Positions 25,335 through 33,891 are shown, numbered from the stretch's first letter. The stretch: 45,841 nucleotides of DNA from Pseudomonadota bacterium (GCA_023419375.1 JAEZYD010000002.1:1-45841), one strand, 5' to 3'. Notes: generated by a model not told the origin, from the sequence alone. Numbers and translations: made by a program.

Positions 25335-25807
25335 GCGGCAAGGCGGGGCCGGTTATGGGGCTACGCCCCCTTCTCGGCCCCCCTTGCATCCCCCCCGAAG
25401 CACCCCCAAAGAAGCGCTTTCAATTTCCATCAAACGACGAGGGCAACGCGTCTCCTGCTCCGGGAGCTTCCTTCCCTCGCTACGCTCGCTCAGGCGATCT
25501 CCCTCCGCGACGCGTAAATGCCAGAGAACGCTTTCGCTCTGGTCAAAATCCGCTTCAGCCAAATACCATAACGCAGTTCGTGGCTTGAATGATACGCGAT
25601 GTTCCCCCACGCCACATGCTTGCCCACAGTTCAGACAAGTTCTTGCCTTCCCTGAGATGTTTGGCCTTTTCCCCGCAGCTCTCCCCAAGCTGCCCACAAT
25701 TCTCCGGAACAACCGATTCCTGCAACTACAGGTTGCTTTCCGCGTAGACCCCATCACGGCCCACACCCTCCACGGCATCTGTTGCCCTTTTGTCTTTCAA
25801 CTGCCGC

Positions 25808-25916
25808 CATCAAAAGCAGGTCGTGGAGTCACCTTCCTTAAACTCGCCGGAGCGTAGCAGAGGCGACGGCTGGTGTTGGGCGAATTTGCAAAATACGAGT
25901 TTTGCGGCCTGACAGG
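25808..25916. repeat. Direct repeat B, copy 1 (about 110 bases)
   Basis: Begins CATCAAAAGCAGGTCGTGG and ends near GCCTGACAGG. It shares most bases with 25995-26106, with scattered substitutions and one 1-3 base indel. The hairpin found after copy 2 is missing here. Confidence 0.85.
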
Positions 25917-25994
25917 CTCACCCACCCCATCTAACCTTTCCCTGCTCTTTTGCCTTTTCTTCCTCTGTCTTACCTGCCTTTCAATTCACCCATC

Positions 25995-26106
25995 CATCAA
26001 AAGCAGGTCGTGGAGTCGCCTTCCTTATACTCGCCGGAGCGAATGCGGAGGCGATGGCTGGTGTTGAGTGAATTTGCAAAATACGCATTTTTCTGAACTG
26101 ACAAGG
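25995..26106. repeat. Direct repeat B, copy 2 (about 110 bases)
   Basis: Second copy of the unit at 25808-25916, running through TTTGCAAAATACG to CTGACAAGG, and leading directly into the hairpin element at 26108-26165. Confidence 0.85.
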
Positions 26107-26107
26107 A

Positions 26108-26165
26108 AAAATCCTGTTTTTGAGCGCAGCGTACTCATGTACGTGAGCATCAAAAACAGGATTTT
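26108..26165. repeat. REP/MITE-like hairpin element
   Basis: AAAATCCTGTTTTTGA and TCAAAAACAGGATTTT are perfect 16-base complements around a 26-base loop holding its own dyad (CGTAC..GTACG). Outside the perfect stem the pairing goes on imperfectly (about 26071-26107 against 26166-26202). On the minus strand it ends in a T-run and could also stop cysK transcription. Confidence 0.8.
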
Positions 26166-26264
26166 AACGCAGTCAGGCCAAAAAAGACGGGTTTGCGTAA
26201 ATGCGCTCGACAGGCTCTCCCCGCCACCAAGCCCTTCTCTGCCTTCCTGCCTTTCTTCCCTCTT

Positions 26265-27221
26265 CTACTCGCCAATGCCCTCGTACAGAGCAGACGAAAG
26301 ATACCGCTCGCCCGCATCAGGCAGAATAACCACAATGGTCTTGCCCTCAAATTCAGGCAAATCCGCCAGCCGCGCTGCCGCCGCTGCCGCCGCGCCGGAA
26401 GAAATACCGGCAAGAATGCCTTCTTCACGCGCCAGCCTGCGGGCAAATTCAATGGCCTCATCGTTGCCCACAGTCTCCACCCGGTCCAGCAGGCCGACAT
26501 CCAGCGTTTCAGGAATAAAACCAGCACCGATGCCCTGAATCTTGTGCGGGCCGGGTTGCAGGGGCTTGCCAGCCAGATGCTGACTGATGACCGGGCTCGC
26601 CTCAGGCTCCACAGCCACGGAAACAATATTCTTGCCCCGCACCTGCTTAAGATAGCGTGAAATACCCGTAATGGTGCCGCCTGTGCCAACGCCCGCCACA
26701 ATGGCGTCCACTTGCCCGTCAGTGTCGTTCCAGATTTCCGGGCCGGTGGTGGCTTCGTGTATGGCGGGATTGGCCGGGTTCTTGAATTGCTGCGGCATAA
26801 AATACGCGCCGGGGTTGGTGGCCACCAGTTCTTCGGCCTTTCTGATGGCGCCGGGCATGCCCTCCGCACCGGGCGTGAGCACCAGCTTGGCCCCAAGCAT
26901 GGCCACAACGCGGCGGCGCTCAAGGCTCATGGTCTCGGGCATGGTGAGCGTAAGTTCATAACCCTTGGCAGCGGCCACATAGGCCAGGGCGATGCCCGTA
27001 TTGCCGCTGGTGGGTTCCACAATGCCCACGCCGGGGCGCAGCAGGCCACGGCTTTCAGCATCTGCGATCATGGCCGCGCCAATGCGGCATTTGACGGAAT
27101 AGGAGGGATTGCGGCCTTCAATCTTGGCCAGCACGATGGCCTTGGGCCCGACCACGCGGTTAAGCCGCACCAGAGGAGTATTGCCGATGGAAAGGGGATT
27201 ATTCTGATAAATTCTGGACAT
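26265..27221 (-). CDS. cysK: Cysteine synthase A (O-acetylserine sulfhydrylase)
   Basis: A 318-residue fold-type II PLP enzyme that makes cysteine from O-acetylserine and sulfide, in the cytoplasm. The PLP lysine lies in GRNPSYSVKCRIGAAMI, as in E. coli CysK. PTSGNTGIALA is the substrate loop, GVGTGGTITGISRYLK is the PLP-phosphate loop, and ISSGAAAAAA with VVILPDAGERYLSS closes the C-terminus. The start MSRIYQNNPLS has AAGGAG nine bases upstream; an earlier in-frame Met lacks one. The gene follows the rrf2 regulator on the same strand by 200 bases, pointing to Rrf2-type control of cysteine synthesis. Confidence 0.95.
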   Translation of the reverse strand: MSRIYQNNPLSIGNTPLVRLNRVVGPKAIVLAKIEGRNPSYSVKCRIGAAMIADAESRGLLRPGVGIVEPTSGNTGIALAYVAAAKGYELTLTMPETMSLERRRVVAMLGAKLVLTPGAEGMPGAIRKAEELVATNPGAYFMPQQFKNPANPAIHEATTGPEIWNDTDGQVDAIVAGVGTGGTITGISRYLKQVRGKNIVSVAVEPEASPVISQHLAGKPLQPGPHKIQGIGAGFIPETLDVGLLDRVETVGNDEAIEFARRLAREEGILAGISSGAAAAAAARLADLPEFEGKTIVVILPDAGERYLSSALYEGIGE

Positions 27222-27334
27222 ATGCTTTCTCCTTGCCCGCCTTGGCGATGCTGTGTGCAATCCAGATTGTATGGTTCAGCCGTGTCGGGCGGGCATACAC
27301 CTTGGGCCCGGCGTTAACTACATCAACTCGACTG

Positions 27335-27347
27335 ATTATGTGATAAT
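27335..27347. promoter_or_regulatory. Small dyad upstream of cysK
   Basis: ATTAT-GTG-ATAAT is a perfect palindromic pair in an AT-rich island about 115 bases before the cysK start and downstream of the rrf2 gene. It is a candidate operator; no known consensus was matched with certainty. Confidence 0.35.
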
Positions 27348-27421
27348 AACAGAATTACTGAAAGGCAAGCCCTCATGCAAAAAACTTTTTGCCGCCAGGA
27401 AGAGGCGAGGGTGGCTCCCGC

Positions 27422-27859
27422 TCAAATGTTGAAATCGGGAACCGCTGCCGCCTGAGCGTCCACAAGATCCTGAAGCGTGGTGCCGCCGTATACGTTTTCC
27501 AATGCCTGCCTCGCCCGCTGCCACAAAGGCATGAACACGCAGTCCGGCCCGAGGGAGCATTTGCGCACAGGACTGTCGCCCTCGCAGTCAAAAGGATGCA
27601 CCGGGCCGTCCAGAAAGCGGATAACCTCGAGCGTGGTGATCTGGCTGGCAGAGCGGGCCAGCATAAAGCCGCCAGCCTTGCCGCGGCGGCTGTCCACAAA
27701 ACCGCCGCGCCTGAGCTGGTTGAGGATATTTTCAAGAAAGCGGGGAGGAATCGCCTGCGCCTCGGCAATTTCCTGAATACGCGTGGGGGCGCTGCCTGTG
27801 CGCCGGGCAAGCTCGAACAGTGCGCGCAAACCGTATTGGCATTTGAGTGAAACGCTCAT
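27422..27859 (-). CDS. Rrf2-family transcriptional regulator
   Basis: A 145-residue winged-helix protein (IscR/CymR/NsrR group). The helix-turn-helix covers about residues 25-65 (RIQEIAEAQAIPPRFLENILNQLRRGGFV) and the wing SRRGKAGGFMLARSASQITTLEVI. Three cysteines (92, 101, 107; DCEGDSPVRKCSLGPDC) are placed as in [Fe-S]-binding members, so cluster sensing is plausible. The neighbour cysK suggests a link to sulfur or Fe-S status, as for CymR. AAGGA precedes the ATG at some distance. Confidence 0.9.
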   Translation of the reverse strand: MSVSLKCQYGLRALFELARRTGSAPTRIQEIAEAQAIPPRFLENILNQLRRGGFVDSRRGKAGGFMLARSASQITTLEVIRFLDGPVHPFDCEGDSPVRKCSLGPDCVFMPLWQRARQALENVYGGTTLQDLVDAQAAAVPDFNI

Positions 27860-27901
27860 GGGTAATCCTTGCGGAAAAAAGGCGGTGCAACCGCAGAAAA
27901 A

Positions 27902-28588
27902 TCAGCCGAAGCTTACGGTTTCGCCGGGGGCCATTTCCACACAACGGCAGGGCAGGTGCAGATTTTCAAGTTCTGCCTTGAACCCTGCTGCGCTCTGCGC
28001 CAGCACCGGGAACGTCCCCCAATGCATGGGAACGGCAGCCTTGCAGCGCAGCAGCTTACAGGCCAGAGCTGCCTGACGCGCATCCATGGTAAAAACGCCG
28101 CCCACGGGCAGCAGGGCCACGTCTATGCTGTAGAGCTGACCCCACAGCTCCATACCGCTGAAAACACAGGTGTCGCCCGCATGGTATACGGTGAATCCAT
28201 CGGGCATACGCACAATATAGCCAGCCGGAGCGCCCGAATCGCTGGAATGGTAGGCCTGCGTCATGGTCATGCTTACGCCCTTGTGGGTCAGGGTGCCGCC
28301 CATGTTGAAGCCAATGCCGTTGAGAATCTGTTCTTGGGGCACGCCAGCTTCGGCCAGTTTGCCCGCCGTGCCCACAATAGCCCCCAGCTGCGCGCCGGTG
28401 CGGCGGCACAGGGATACGGCATCGCCCACATGGTCGCCGTGGTCGTGAGTTACCAGCACAATATCCACATCACCCGCCGCGCTGGACGATACTCCCGCAG
28501 AAGGAGCAAAAAAAGGATCAATAATCACCTGCGCGTCAGGCGCGCTGATTTTGAATGCCGAATGTCCAAACCAGGTTATGTCGCTCAT
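27902..28588 (-). CDS. Metal-dependent hydrolase, UPF0173/MBL fold
   Basis: A 228-residue metallo-beta-lactamase-fold protein. It begins SDITWFGHSAFKI, the UPF0173 signature, then shows VLVTHDHGDHVGDAV (HxHxDH), MTMTQAYHSSDSGAPAGYIV (His), YHAGDTCVF (bridging Asp) and VPMHWGTFPVL (last His). The family is widespread with no settled substrate. I start at MSDITWFG with GGAGG upstream; nine codons before it another Met exists without a site. It is cytoplasmic (no signal). It is 42 bases from rrf2 on the same strand. Confidence 0.88.
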   Translation of the reverse strand: MSDITWFGHSAFKISAPDAQVIIDPFFAPSAGVSSSAAGDVDIVLVTHDHGDHVGDAVSLCRRTGAQLGAIVGTAGKLAEAGVPQEQILNGIGFNMGGTLTHKGVSMTMTQAYHSSDSGAPAGYIVRMPDGFTVYHAGDTCVFSGMELWGQLYSIDVALLPVGGVFTMDARQAALACKLLRCKAAVPMHWGTFPVLAQSAAGFKAELENLHLPCRCVEMAPGETVSFG

Positions 28589-28687
28589 GCTGCCTCCAGC
28601 GTAAGGCTGTAACAATTCAGAAAAAAACGTGCCAATAAGGAACAGTAGACGGCAAATGGAGGAGCGGCGTGATGCCCCTTGCTTGCG

Positions 28688-29266
28688 CTATGCCTGACCT
28701 GTCCAGCGGGCAAGACCATGCGCAAGCCCCACCTGATCAAAGATGCGGCCGCAGAACTGCTCCAGCAGTTCCTCCACACCAGCAGGCCGCAGATAAAAAC
28801 AGGGAGAAAACGGCATGATCACCGCGCCAGCCTCGCGCAGGGTCAGCAGATTGCGCAGATGGATGGCAGAGAGCGGGCTTTCGCGCGTGACCATCACCAG
28901 AGGCAGGCGTTCCTTCAGCGCCACGTCCGCAGCCCGGTGCACAAGGTTGCGCGTGGCTCCGCTGGCGATGGCCCCGACTGTTCCCATGGAACACGGCACA
29001 AGCAACATGGCCGCCGGTTCGCTGCCACCTCTCCACCACGAGCCGCTGGCCGGGCCTGCGCCCAGGTCTTCCGCCGCGTATACGGTGTGCGCCAGCGCCG
29101 TAAGCAGATCGGCGTCCGCGCCGCATTCCGCCCGCAGCACGGCCCGCGCGCCATCGGAAACCACGCAGTGGGTGCGCACATCGGGCATGGCTGCCAGCAA
29201 TCGCATGAGGCACAGGGCCAGGGGCATGCCGCTGGCCCCGCTCACCCCAACAAGAATATCACGCAT
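28688..29266 (-). CDS. ubiX: Flavin prenyltransferase UbiX
   Basis: A 192-residue flavoprotein that attaches a dimethylallyl unit to FMN, making the prenylated flavin used by UbiD-type decarboxylases. The fold is seen in ILVGVSGASGMPLALCLMRLL (FMN loop), VVSDGA, LLVPCSMGTVGAIASGATRNLVHRAADVALKERLPLVMVTRESPLS (active-site core), and the C-terminal segment AVIMPFSPCFYLRP. GGAGA lies upstream of the ATG. No UbiD partner is in the window. It opens the leftward gene run ubiX, MBL, rrf2, cysK. Confidence 0.93.
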   Translation of the reverse strand: MRDILVGVSGASGMPLALCLMRLLAAMPDVRTHCVVSDGARAVLRAECGADADLLTALAHTVYAAEDLGAGPASGSWWRGGSEPAAMLLVPCSMGTVGAIASGATRNLVHRAADVALKERLPLVMVTRESPLSAIHLRNLLTLREAGAVIMPFSPCFYLRPAGVEELLEQFCGRIFDQVGLAHGLARWTGQA

Positions 29267-29408
29267 GCATTCTCCGCATAAAATATCACAGAGCTATTGC
29301 CCTGAGCCTGATTTTTACCGCACATTGCTACGGCGCGCAAACCCGCCCGACATTGGCGCGGCTGAGGCTGGGGCGGATGTAGTTGGTCAAGCGGCTCAGG
29401 CCCACGCC

Positions 29409-29437
29409 TTGACAGCCGCCAGCACAAAGCATATCAG
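29409..29437 (+). promoter_or_regulatory. Sigma70 promoter of tRNA-Arg
   Basis: A consensus TTGACA, a 17-base spacer and TATCAG, 12 bases before the tRNA 5' end. Confidence 0.75.
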
Positions 29438-29449
29438 AAATGTTCTTAT

Positions 29450-29526
<77 letters not shown>

Positions 29527-29536
29527 CAATAAAATC

Positions 29537-29571
29537 AAGGACTTGGATATAAAAAATCCAAGTCCTTTTTT
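29537..29571 (+). terminator. Terminator of tRNA-Arg
   Basis: AAGGACTTGGAT pairs with ATCCAAGTCCTT perfectly (12 bases) around ATAAAAA, then TTTTC. Confidence 0.93.
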
Positions 29572-29855
29572 CGTGGGCAAAATCGTTTCCAACCCCATTT
29601 CCAACCTTGAGCCGCAACGTACGACACCCCTGAACGTATCGAGCGGGTCTTTCTTTTGCCCTTACACCCAAGATTCCCCGCTGTACAGGTACTGCCTCAA
29701 CATGGCGATGCTTTTATGGAGTCTTCTCTAGTGTCCATCAGAGTGAGCATTTAGGTAGTGTTCCCCAAGATATTTTTTTGGAGTCCGTGAGTTTTTTTCC
29801 AAGCTTTGATTTTCTAGTACCTGTCAACATCAACTTTTACAAAGGTAGGTACAGA
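29572..29855. other. Island left flank, with a possible integrase-tail remnant
   Basis: About 280 bases with no intact gene. On the minus strand 29658-29714 reads HKSIAMLRQYLYSGESWV then stop. This resembles the end of tyrosine recombinases (LGHKSIAM-x-RY), but is too short to prove. Base composition falls to AT-rich from about 29720. Confidence 0.4.
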
Positions 29856-30083
29856 ATGTCTTCTTCACCCGGAATTAGAGAGGTAAAGGCCCTCAAAGAT
29901 CAACAGTGGGTTACTGAATCGACAGCAGCAAGTATCACGGGGCTTAGCGTGCATACACTGCGGGCTCATAGATTTTACAGAAAAGGCATCCCTTATTCAA
30001 AAGTAGGGAGGTCTGTCCGTTATAATTGGGCAGATGTTGTGTCTTTTATGGAATCTCGTCGGGTTGTTATTGATAATACATAG
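29856..30083 (+). CDS. AlpA/excisionase-like helix-turn-helix protein
   Basis: A 75-residue MerR-superfamily DNA-binding protein of the AlpA/Xis type used by prophages and satellites as excisionase or activator. The HTH runs WVTESTAASITGLSVHTLRAHRFYRKGIPYSKVGRSVRYNWADVVSFMESR, which is the usual layout of helix, recognition helix (SVHTLRAHR), wing (K-GRSVRY) and final helix. I start at MSSSPGIREV with AAAGGTAGG upstream; the frame stays open 26 codons earlier. It is the first gene of the island and may drive the genes behind it. Confidence 0.82.
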   Translation: MSSSPGIREVKALKDQQWVTESTAASITGLSVHTLRAHRFYRKGIPYSKVGRSVRYNWADVVSFMESRRVVIDNT

Positions 30084-30093
30084 GGGGCAACTA

Positions 30094-30237
30094 ATGCAAT
30101 CTGCAAAAGACCCTCCTGCAGCACTCATGATGCCCTTCGCAGATCAGGAGGGCAAGATAACTAATGACCGATCCTTCCCGGCTTGCCACCTTAACCGCGC
30201 TATCAAGAAAGGCGCACCATGTCGGAGGCTAATATGA
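30094..30237 (+). CDS. Small hypothetical protein
   Basis: A 47-residue frame (MQSAKDPPAALMM) with a strong ribosome site (AGGGGG), starting 10 bases after the HTH gene and overlapping the next gene by 19 bases. No hydrophobic helix, three cysteine/histidine residues near the end, and no family I recognise. Spacing suggests a real member of the operon, but it is short. Confidence 0.45.
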   Translation: MQSAKDPPAALMMPFADQEGKITNDRSFPACHLNRAIKKGAPCRRLI

Positions 30238-30464
30238 CTAATGGAAAAAATACAGGATCATCAGGCTACTGCATCGCTATCCCTGAAAATCATGACGTAA
30301 AAACGATGAACAACGAGACGATTGATGCGCTTTCTAGGCTTAAGAACGAAATGCACGGAATCCTTCAGCTCCCACCTGAAGATCTGGCCAAAGTCGACCA
30401 TATTGAGTGGAAGCTGGATTGGAAACCCGTACTGACTGCCTGCCTTTACCCCAAAAAATCCTAA
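30219..30464 (+). CDS. Hypothetical protein of the island operon
   Basis: An 81-residue soluble protein (MSEANMTNGKNTGSSGYC). AAAGG precedes the ATG and the gene overlaps the previous one by 19 bases. A helical middle (NNETIDALSRLKNEMHGILQ) and a Trp/Leu-rich end (HIEWKLDWKPVLTACLYPKK) are visible. I recognise no family. Confidence 0.6.
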   Translation: MSEANMTNGKNTGSSGYCIAIPENHDVKTMNNETIDALSRLKNEMHGILQLPPEDLAKVDHIEWKLDWKPVLTACLYPKKS

Positions 30465-30522
30465 ATTATGAATACCAGGAGAAGCAGGGCGACACCTGTT
30501 TCTCCTGGCTATGGAGGTCATA

Positions 30523-32949
30523 ATGATCTTTGATTATCGAGAGATGATTAAGGCGGCGACGGAAGCAGGCCAACCAGTCACTAGGGTTAGCCAATTCGGT
30601 TGCTATGACAATACTTCTGCCCCGGTAGCCGAAAAAACTATTGATACAACGGCAAAGGTTGCACTACCTACCCGCCAGACGGAGAAATCCCTTCTCCTTA
30701 GCGCTGCCAGGTGGACGAGACAGGCATCGGTACAACGACCGCAGTATACTCTCCCTTCACTCTGCCTTGCCAACCCCAACAGTATAACCCAAGCGAGGGT
30801 TGATGAAGTTCTTCGCCAACTGGATCGCTCTGGCATTCCTGCTTGTATGAGGGAGAGCCAGCAGGTTGACTTCTATATATCGCTGATCTGTTACGAGTTT
30901 ACTTCCCTGAGCAACTGGGCAAAAGGTAGCATCATTCGCGCTGTTGGCGGCAATATTGAGGACGTCAAGCGTTTGCAATCTCATTCGTACTTAGACGATT
31001 TATTGCCGTGGGTCGTGAAAAAGTTGAATCGAGGCCTTGTGATTTCAGCTTTGGTTCTGGGAAATCTGATGGATCTGAAACCGGAATTTTGCTTTAGCGC
31101 TTTTCCTGAAGCCGCCCAGCAAAGGGGTCAGTATTCACTGGAATCTTCAGTTGAGGATGCAACCCCGAAGAGCCTCGTTGTGGGTGATACGAACTTCAAA
31201 CGGATGCATATGGACATTCAGCGGGATCTTAACGAGTCCATAACACAGGCGGTGTGTCATTATTCTGATGGCAACAATGATATATTTGCTCTCGCAGTTC
31301 GCGTTGAGGGTGCGCATGGAAAAGATTTTCTGAAAATTGGCATGAAAACCGCTGCTGCGCAGCTGTTGTCACGCGATATGATCATTGCCCACGAGAAAGC
31401 CCCCGTGCTTATCTGTGTAGACATCAAAGTGGCTATTTCTTTTCGCGAAGTAGCTCGTGACGGACGTGTTTTTGACCGCACTGGCGTGATCGTATCAGGT
31501 TTTGCCGGAGGAAAAGACGCCCTCAACGGCCTTTTGCTCAGTGATGTAGCTGGGCATTTCGTAACCATCGTATCCACTCCTGGGCAGGAAGGCTGGGATT
31601 GGGTTGATCTACTGGCCAAACGCTGCCTTGAAAACGGGGCAGCGGGCGTGAATGTTTATCCTTGGCCGATAGTGCAAGGAGATACTCCGAATCTTTCTCC
31701 ATATAAGCCGGAAGTGCAGGACGCCCTGATTGCCAAGACAACAGATCTCGGCGCGGTAGAATTGGTTTCGCAACTGGTTGCGCACATGGGGCGCGAGGCT
31801 ATTCCGATTGAAGAGATGGCATCATGGAAAAAGAACGTGCTGCTCCCTGAAGCAACCCCTGTAAGCACAGAGTGCGAGCAAATCTGCCCGACGGATTTTA
31901 AAATTGTCACGTTCGATCAGCTTCCCGATGGCATCCCAAGGGCGGATAACGCCCCTGTGCCCGTGAGGCAGATGTTCACCCCGAAGTATACATCCTTGAT
32001 CTGGGGACCTTCAAATGCGGGAAAAAGCTGGATGGGTATTGAACTGGCAATATCTTTGGCCACGGGAACACCCTATTTTTATTTCACATCTTCTCCTGCT
32101 TGCAAGCTCTGCTACCTTGATGGCGAGGTCGGTTCTGACTTTAAGGCTAGGGGAAATCAGCTTCTGCAGGGACGTGAAGAATGCCTCGCCCTTCTGAGCA
32201 AAAACCTCCATGTGATTTCTGCCAAGGGTGGACTCAACATTCTTGACGGAAAAACGCAGGAAGTCCTTATAAGGAAGCTGCAGGAAGCTGAGATCAAATA
32301 CATGGTCATCGACAATCTGCTTTCCCTCGCTCCTGCAGCTGCAAAAAGCAATTCAACACCGCTCTTTGATTTTATCCACCGAGTGGAAAAGCTTGGTATT
32401 GGCGTCATTGTGCTGCACCATGCTGGCAAAACGGGCAAAGACTTCAAGGGGCCCGTGGATCTCGTTAGCCTTTGTCAAAATGTCATCCACCTTGAAGGTC
32501 GAAATCAGCTTGCAGGGGATGATGGATTAAGCCCCGAACTGACAGGTGCCCTAGGCGAAGATGGACCTGTGGTGCGTATGACCATCGAAAAATGCAAAAT
32601 TGCCCCGGAACTTGAGTGTCGAGAAATGGTGTACAAATTGCCTGTTGGCGGAATCTGGGCATTTGTTGAAGGGGATATGCCAGGGTTGGCACAAGAAGGA
32701 TCGAGTAAAGATCCTGAGGGCAGTGATCACAATCCCTCTGTCGCCAGGAGCAACCTCTCCCCAGCTCAGCAGAAAGCGTACAACTTTTTTGTGCAGAGGC
32801 CGGAAAAGGATGTCACGAATAAAGATATCCAGAATCTTCTGGGGGTTAAAGAAGGTTCAAGCCGAAATGTGCTAAAAGCTCTGGAGCAGATGGGGCATAT
32901 TGAGCGTCGAGGTACGGACAACCAAACCACCTATCGGTTGAAAAAATAG
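30523..32949 (+). CDS. RepA-like AAA ATPase/helicase with degenerate TOPRIM-like segment
   Basis: An 808-residue protein. The RecA-fold ATPase (about 475-700) shows Walker A GPSNAGKS (495-502), Walker B KYMVIDNLLSL, and the RepA-type VLHHAGKTGKDFKG motif, so a replicative hexameric helicase is likely. Residues about 292-385 read VLICVDIKVAIS, then TGVIVSGFAGGKDALNG, then VTIVSTPGQEGWDWVDLLAKR. This keeps the layout of a TOPRIM fold in satellite primases (E-KTA, GG, V-W-DnD-G), but the acidic residues are gone. The C-terminal 60 residues form a winged helix (SPAQQKAYNFFVQRP to the end). The N-terminal 230 residues I do not recognise. GGAGG precedes MIFDYREM; an ATG 12 bases earlier lies on the ribosome site. 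Confidence 0.82.
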   Translation: MIFDYREMIKAATEAGQPVTRVSQFGCYDNTSAPVAEKTIDTTAKVALPTRQTEKSLLLSAARWTRQASVQRPQYTLPSLCLANPNSITQARVDEVLRQLDRSGIPACMRESQQVDFYISLICYEFTSLSNWAKGSIIRAVGGNIEDVKRLQSHSYLDDLLPWVVKKLNRGLVISALVLGNLMDLKPEFCFSAFPEAAQQRGQYSLESSVEDATPKSLVVGDTNFKRMHMDIQRDLNESITQAVCHYSDGNNDIFALAVRVEGAHGKDFLKIGMKTAAAQLLSRDMIIAHEKAPVLICVDIKVAISFREVARDGRVFDRTGVIVSGFAGGKDALNGLLLSDVAGHFVTIVSTPGQEGWDWVDLLAKRCLENGAAGVNVYPWPIVQGDTPNLSPYKPEVQDALIAKTTDLGAVELVSQLVAHMGREAIPIEEMASWKKNVLLPEATPVSTECEQICPTDFKIVTFDQLPDGIPRADNAPVPVRQMFTPKYTSLIWGPSNAGKSWMGIELAISLATGTPYFYFTSSPACKLCYLDGEVGSDFKARGNQLLQGREECLALLSKNLHVISAKGGLNILDGKTQEVLIRKLQEAEIKYMVIDNLLSLAPAAAKSNSTPLFDFIHRVEKLGIGVIVLHHAGKTGKDFKGPVDLVSLCQNVIHLEGRNQLAGDDGLSPELTGALGEDGPVVRMTIEKCKIAPELECREMVYKLPVGGIWAFVEGDMPGLAQEGSSKDPEGSDHNPSVARSNLSPAQQKAYNFFVQRPEKDVTNKDIQNLLGVKEGSSRNVLKALEQMGHIERRGTDNQTTYRLKK

Positions 32950-33009
32950 TATCAATGAGAATTAAGGGCCCTTGATTTGCAGCCCATGGAGGTTTGCGCC
33001 CTTTTGTAT

Positions 33010-33037
33010 GTCCCCGACCACCGTCGGGGACTTTTTT
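33010..33037 (+). terminator. Terminator behind the RepA-like helicase gene
   Basis: GTCCCCGAC and GTCGGGGAC form a 9-base stem around CACC, followed by six T. Confidence 0.92.
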
Positions 33038-33891
33038 GTTCTTGTGTACTCAAGCGTGGTGGCACTCACCCCAAAAAGTCACATTCCCAGGTACATGAGG
33101 TAGTACGCAAATCTGCTTTCATGCCGCATGATCCCTCAATTTCATGGCGCAGAATCCCTCACCTTTCCTGCACTCCTTCCGCAAGTGGTCCCTTATTGTA
33201 TCCCGCATTACATCCCACATGAGGGATAGCCAAATGGCAATTTAAAATTTAATGAATAAAATAAGTATATTAGCTAGTTTGCATTAGCCTATTCCTGCAT
33301 GAATGCCGAAAAATGTATAACACACAAAATATTATGCTAACGACCATTTGTCATGGTCGAATACAAAAGTATTCTTAGATGTACTCCTCGCCCCCTCGTT
33401 TTTCCTCGAATACCCCACGGCTAGGCCTTCCTGAACCAACGCGGAACAATCACCAGCCTGCTATTTATCGCTCAAAGATCCCGCAAATTATCCGTCGCGG
33501 GGGATCTTAAAAAATTGTATATCAATAAATTTAGCATGTTGAGTTAGCAGTAATTTCCCATGGGCGAGAAAAAAGGGTGTCTCGACGGTGACTGGGGATT
33601 TATCATGGGCCCAGTAGTTTCTTTATGGGCTGCATCCTGCGCCTAGAACACCGGGCTCTAACGCCCCATAAAAAAGAGGTTTGAGTGTCTTCTAGTATAT
33701 CCCCTTGCGTACTGGAGTGAAAGCCTTGCGACCCATCTGATGCCCGCCATGGCACCATCAGATACAAACTTTGTTGGTGACCAGTTATTGGAGGTGTAGG
33801 TAATTTATAATGATCGTTAGAGATTCTTTATGACCATAGTATGTGCAAATCTACCTGTGCAATACCATGACCTTAACACGTGAGGTGCCCG
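33038..33891. other. Long non-coding stretch inside the island
   Basis: About 850 bases with no supported gene. It holds three ATCCCTCA octamers (33131, 33154, and inverted at 33220-33227), a bulged hairpin AAGATCCCGC...GGATCTT (33475-33508) ending in an A/T tract, and an 8-base inverted repeat ATCTGATG/CATCAGAT (33735-33763). A regulatory RNA or a cis-site is possible. Confidence 0.5.

Larger units (their letters stand above)
25163..26107. other. Repeat-rich intergenic region, no supported gene
   Basis: About 950 bases hold several duplications but no credible gene. Frames of 140 to 200 codons are open on both strands, yet they are Arg/Pro/Ser-rich, lack ribosome sites, and overlap each other and the repeats. 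A C-rich pyrimidine bias marks 25370-26000. Confidence 0.6.

Noticed and set aside
25267..25857. 196-residue plus-strand and 141-residue minus-strand frames
   Set aside because: They overlap each other and repeat copies, lack ribosome sites, and have arginine-, proline- and serine-rich noise composition.
32977..33222. 81-residue frame after the RepA-like gene
   Set aside because: It runs across the terminator and the repeat region and has no ribosome site.
33010..33763. CRISPR array
   Set aside because: The repeats are only eight bases and irregularly spaced; no spacer-repeat pattern occurs anywhere in the window.
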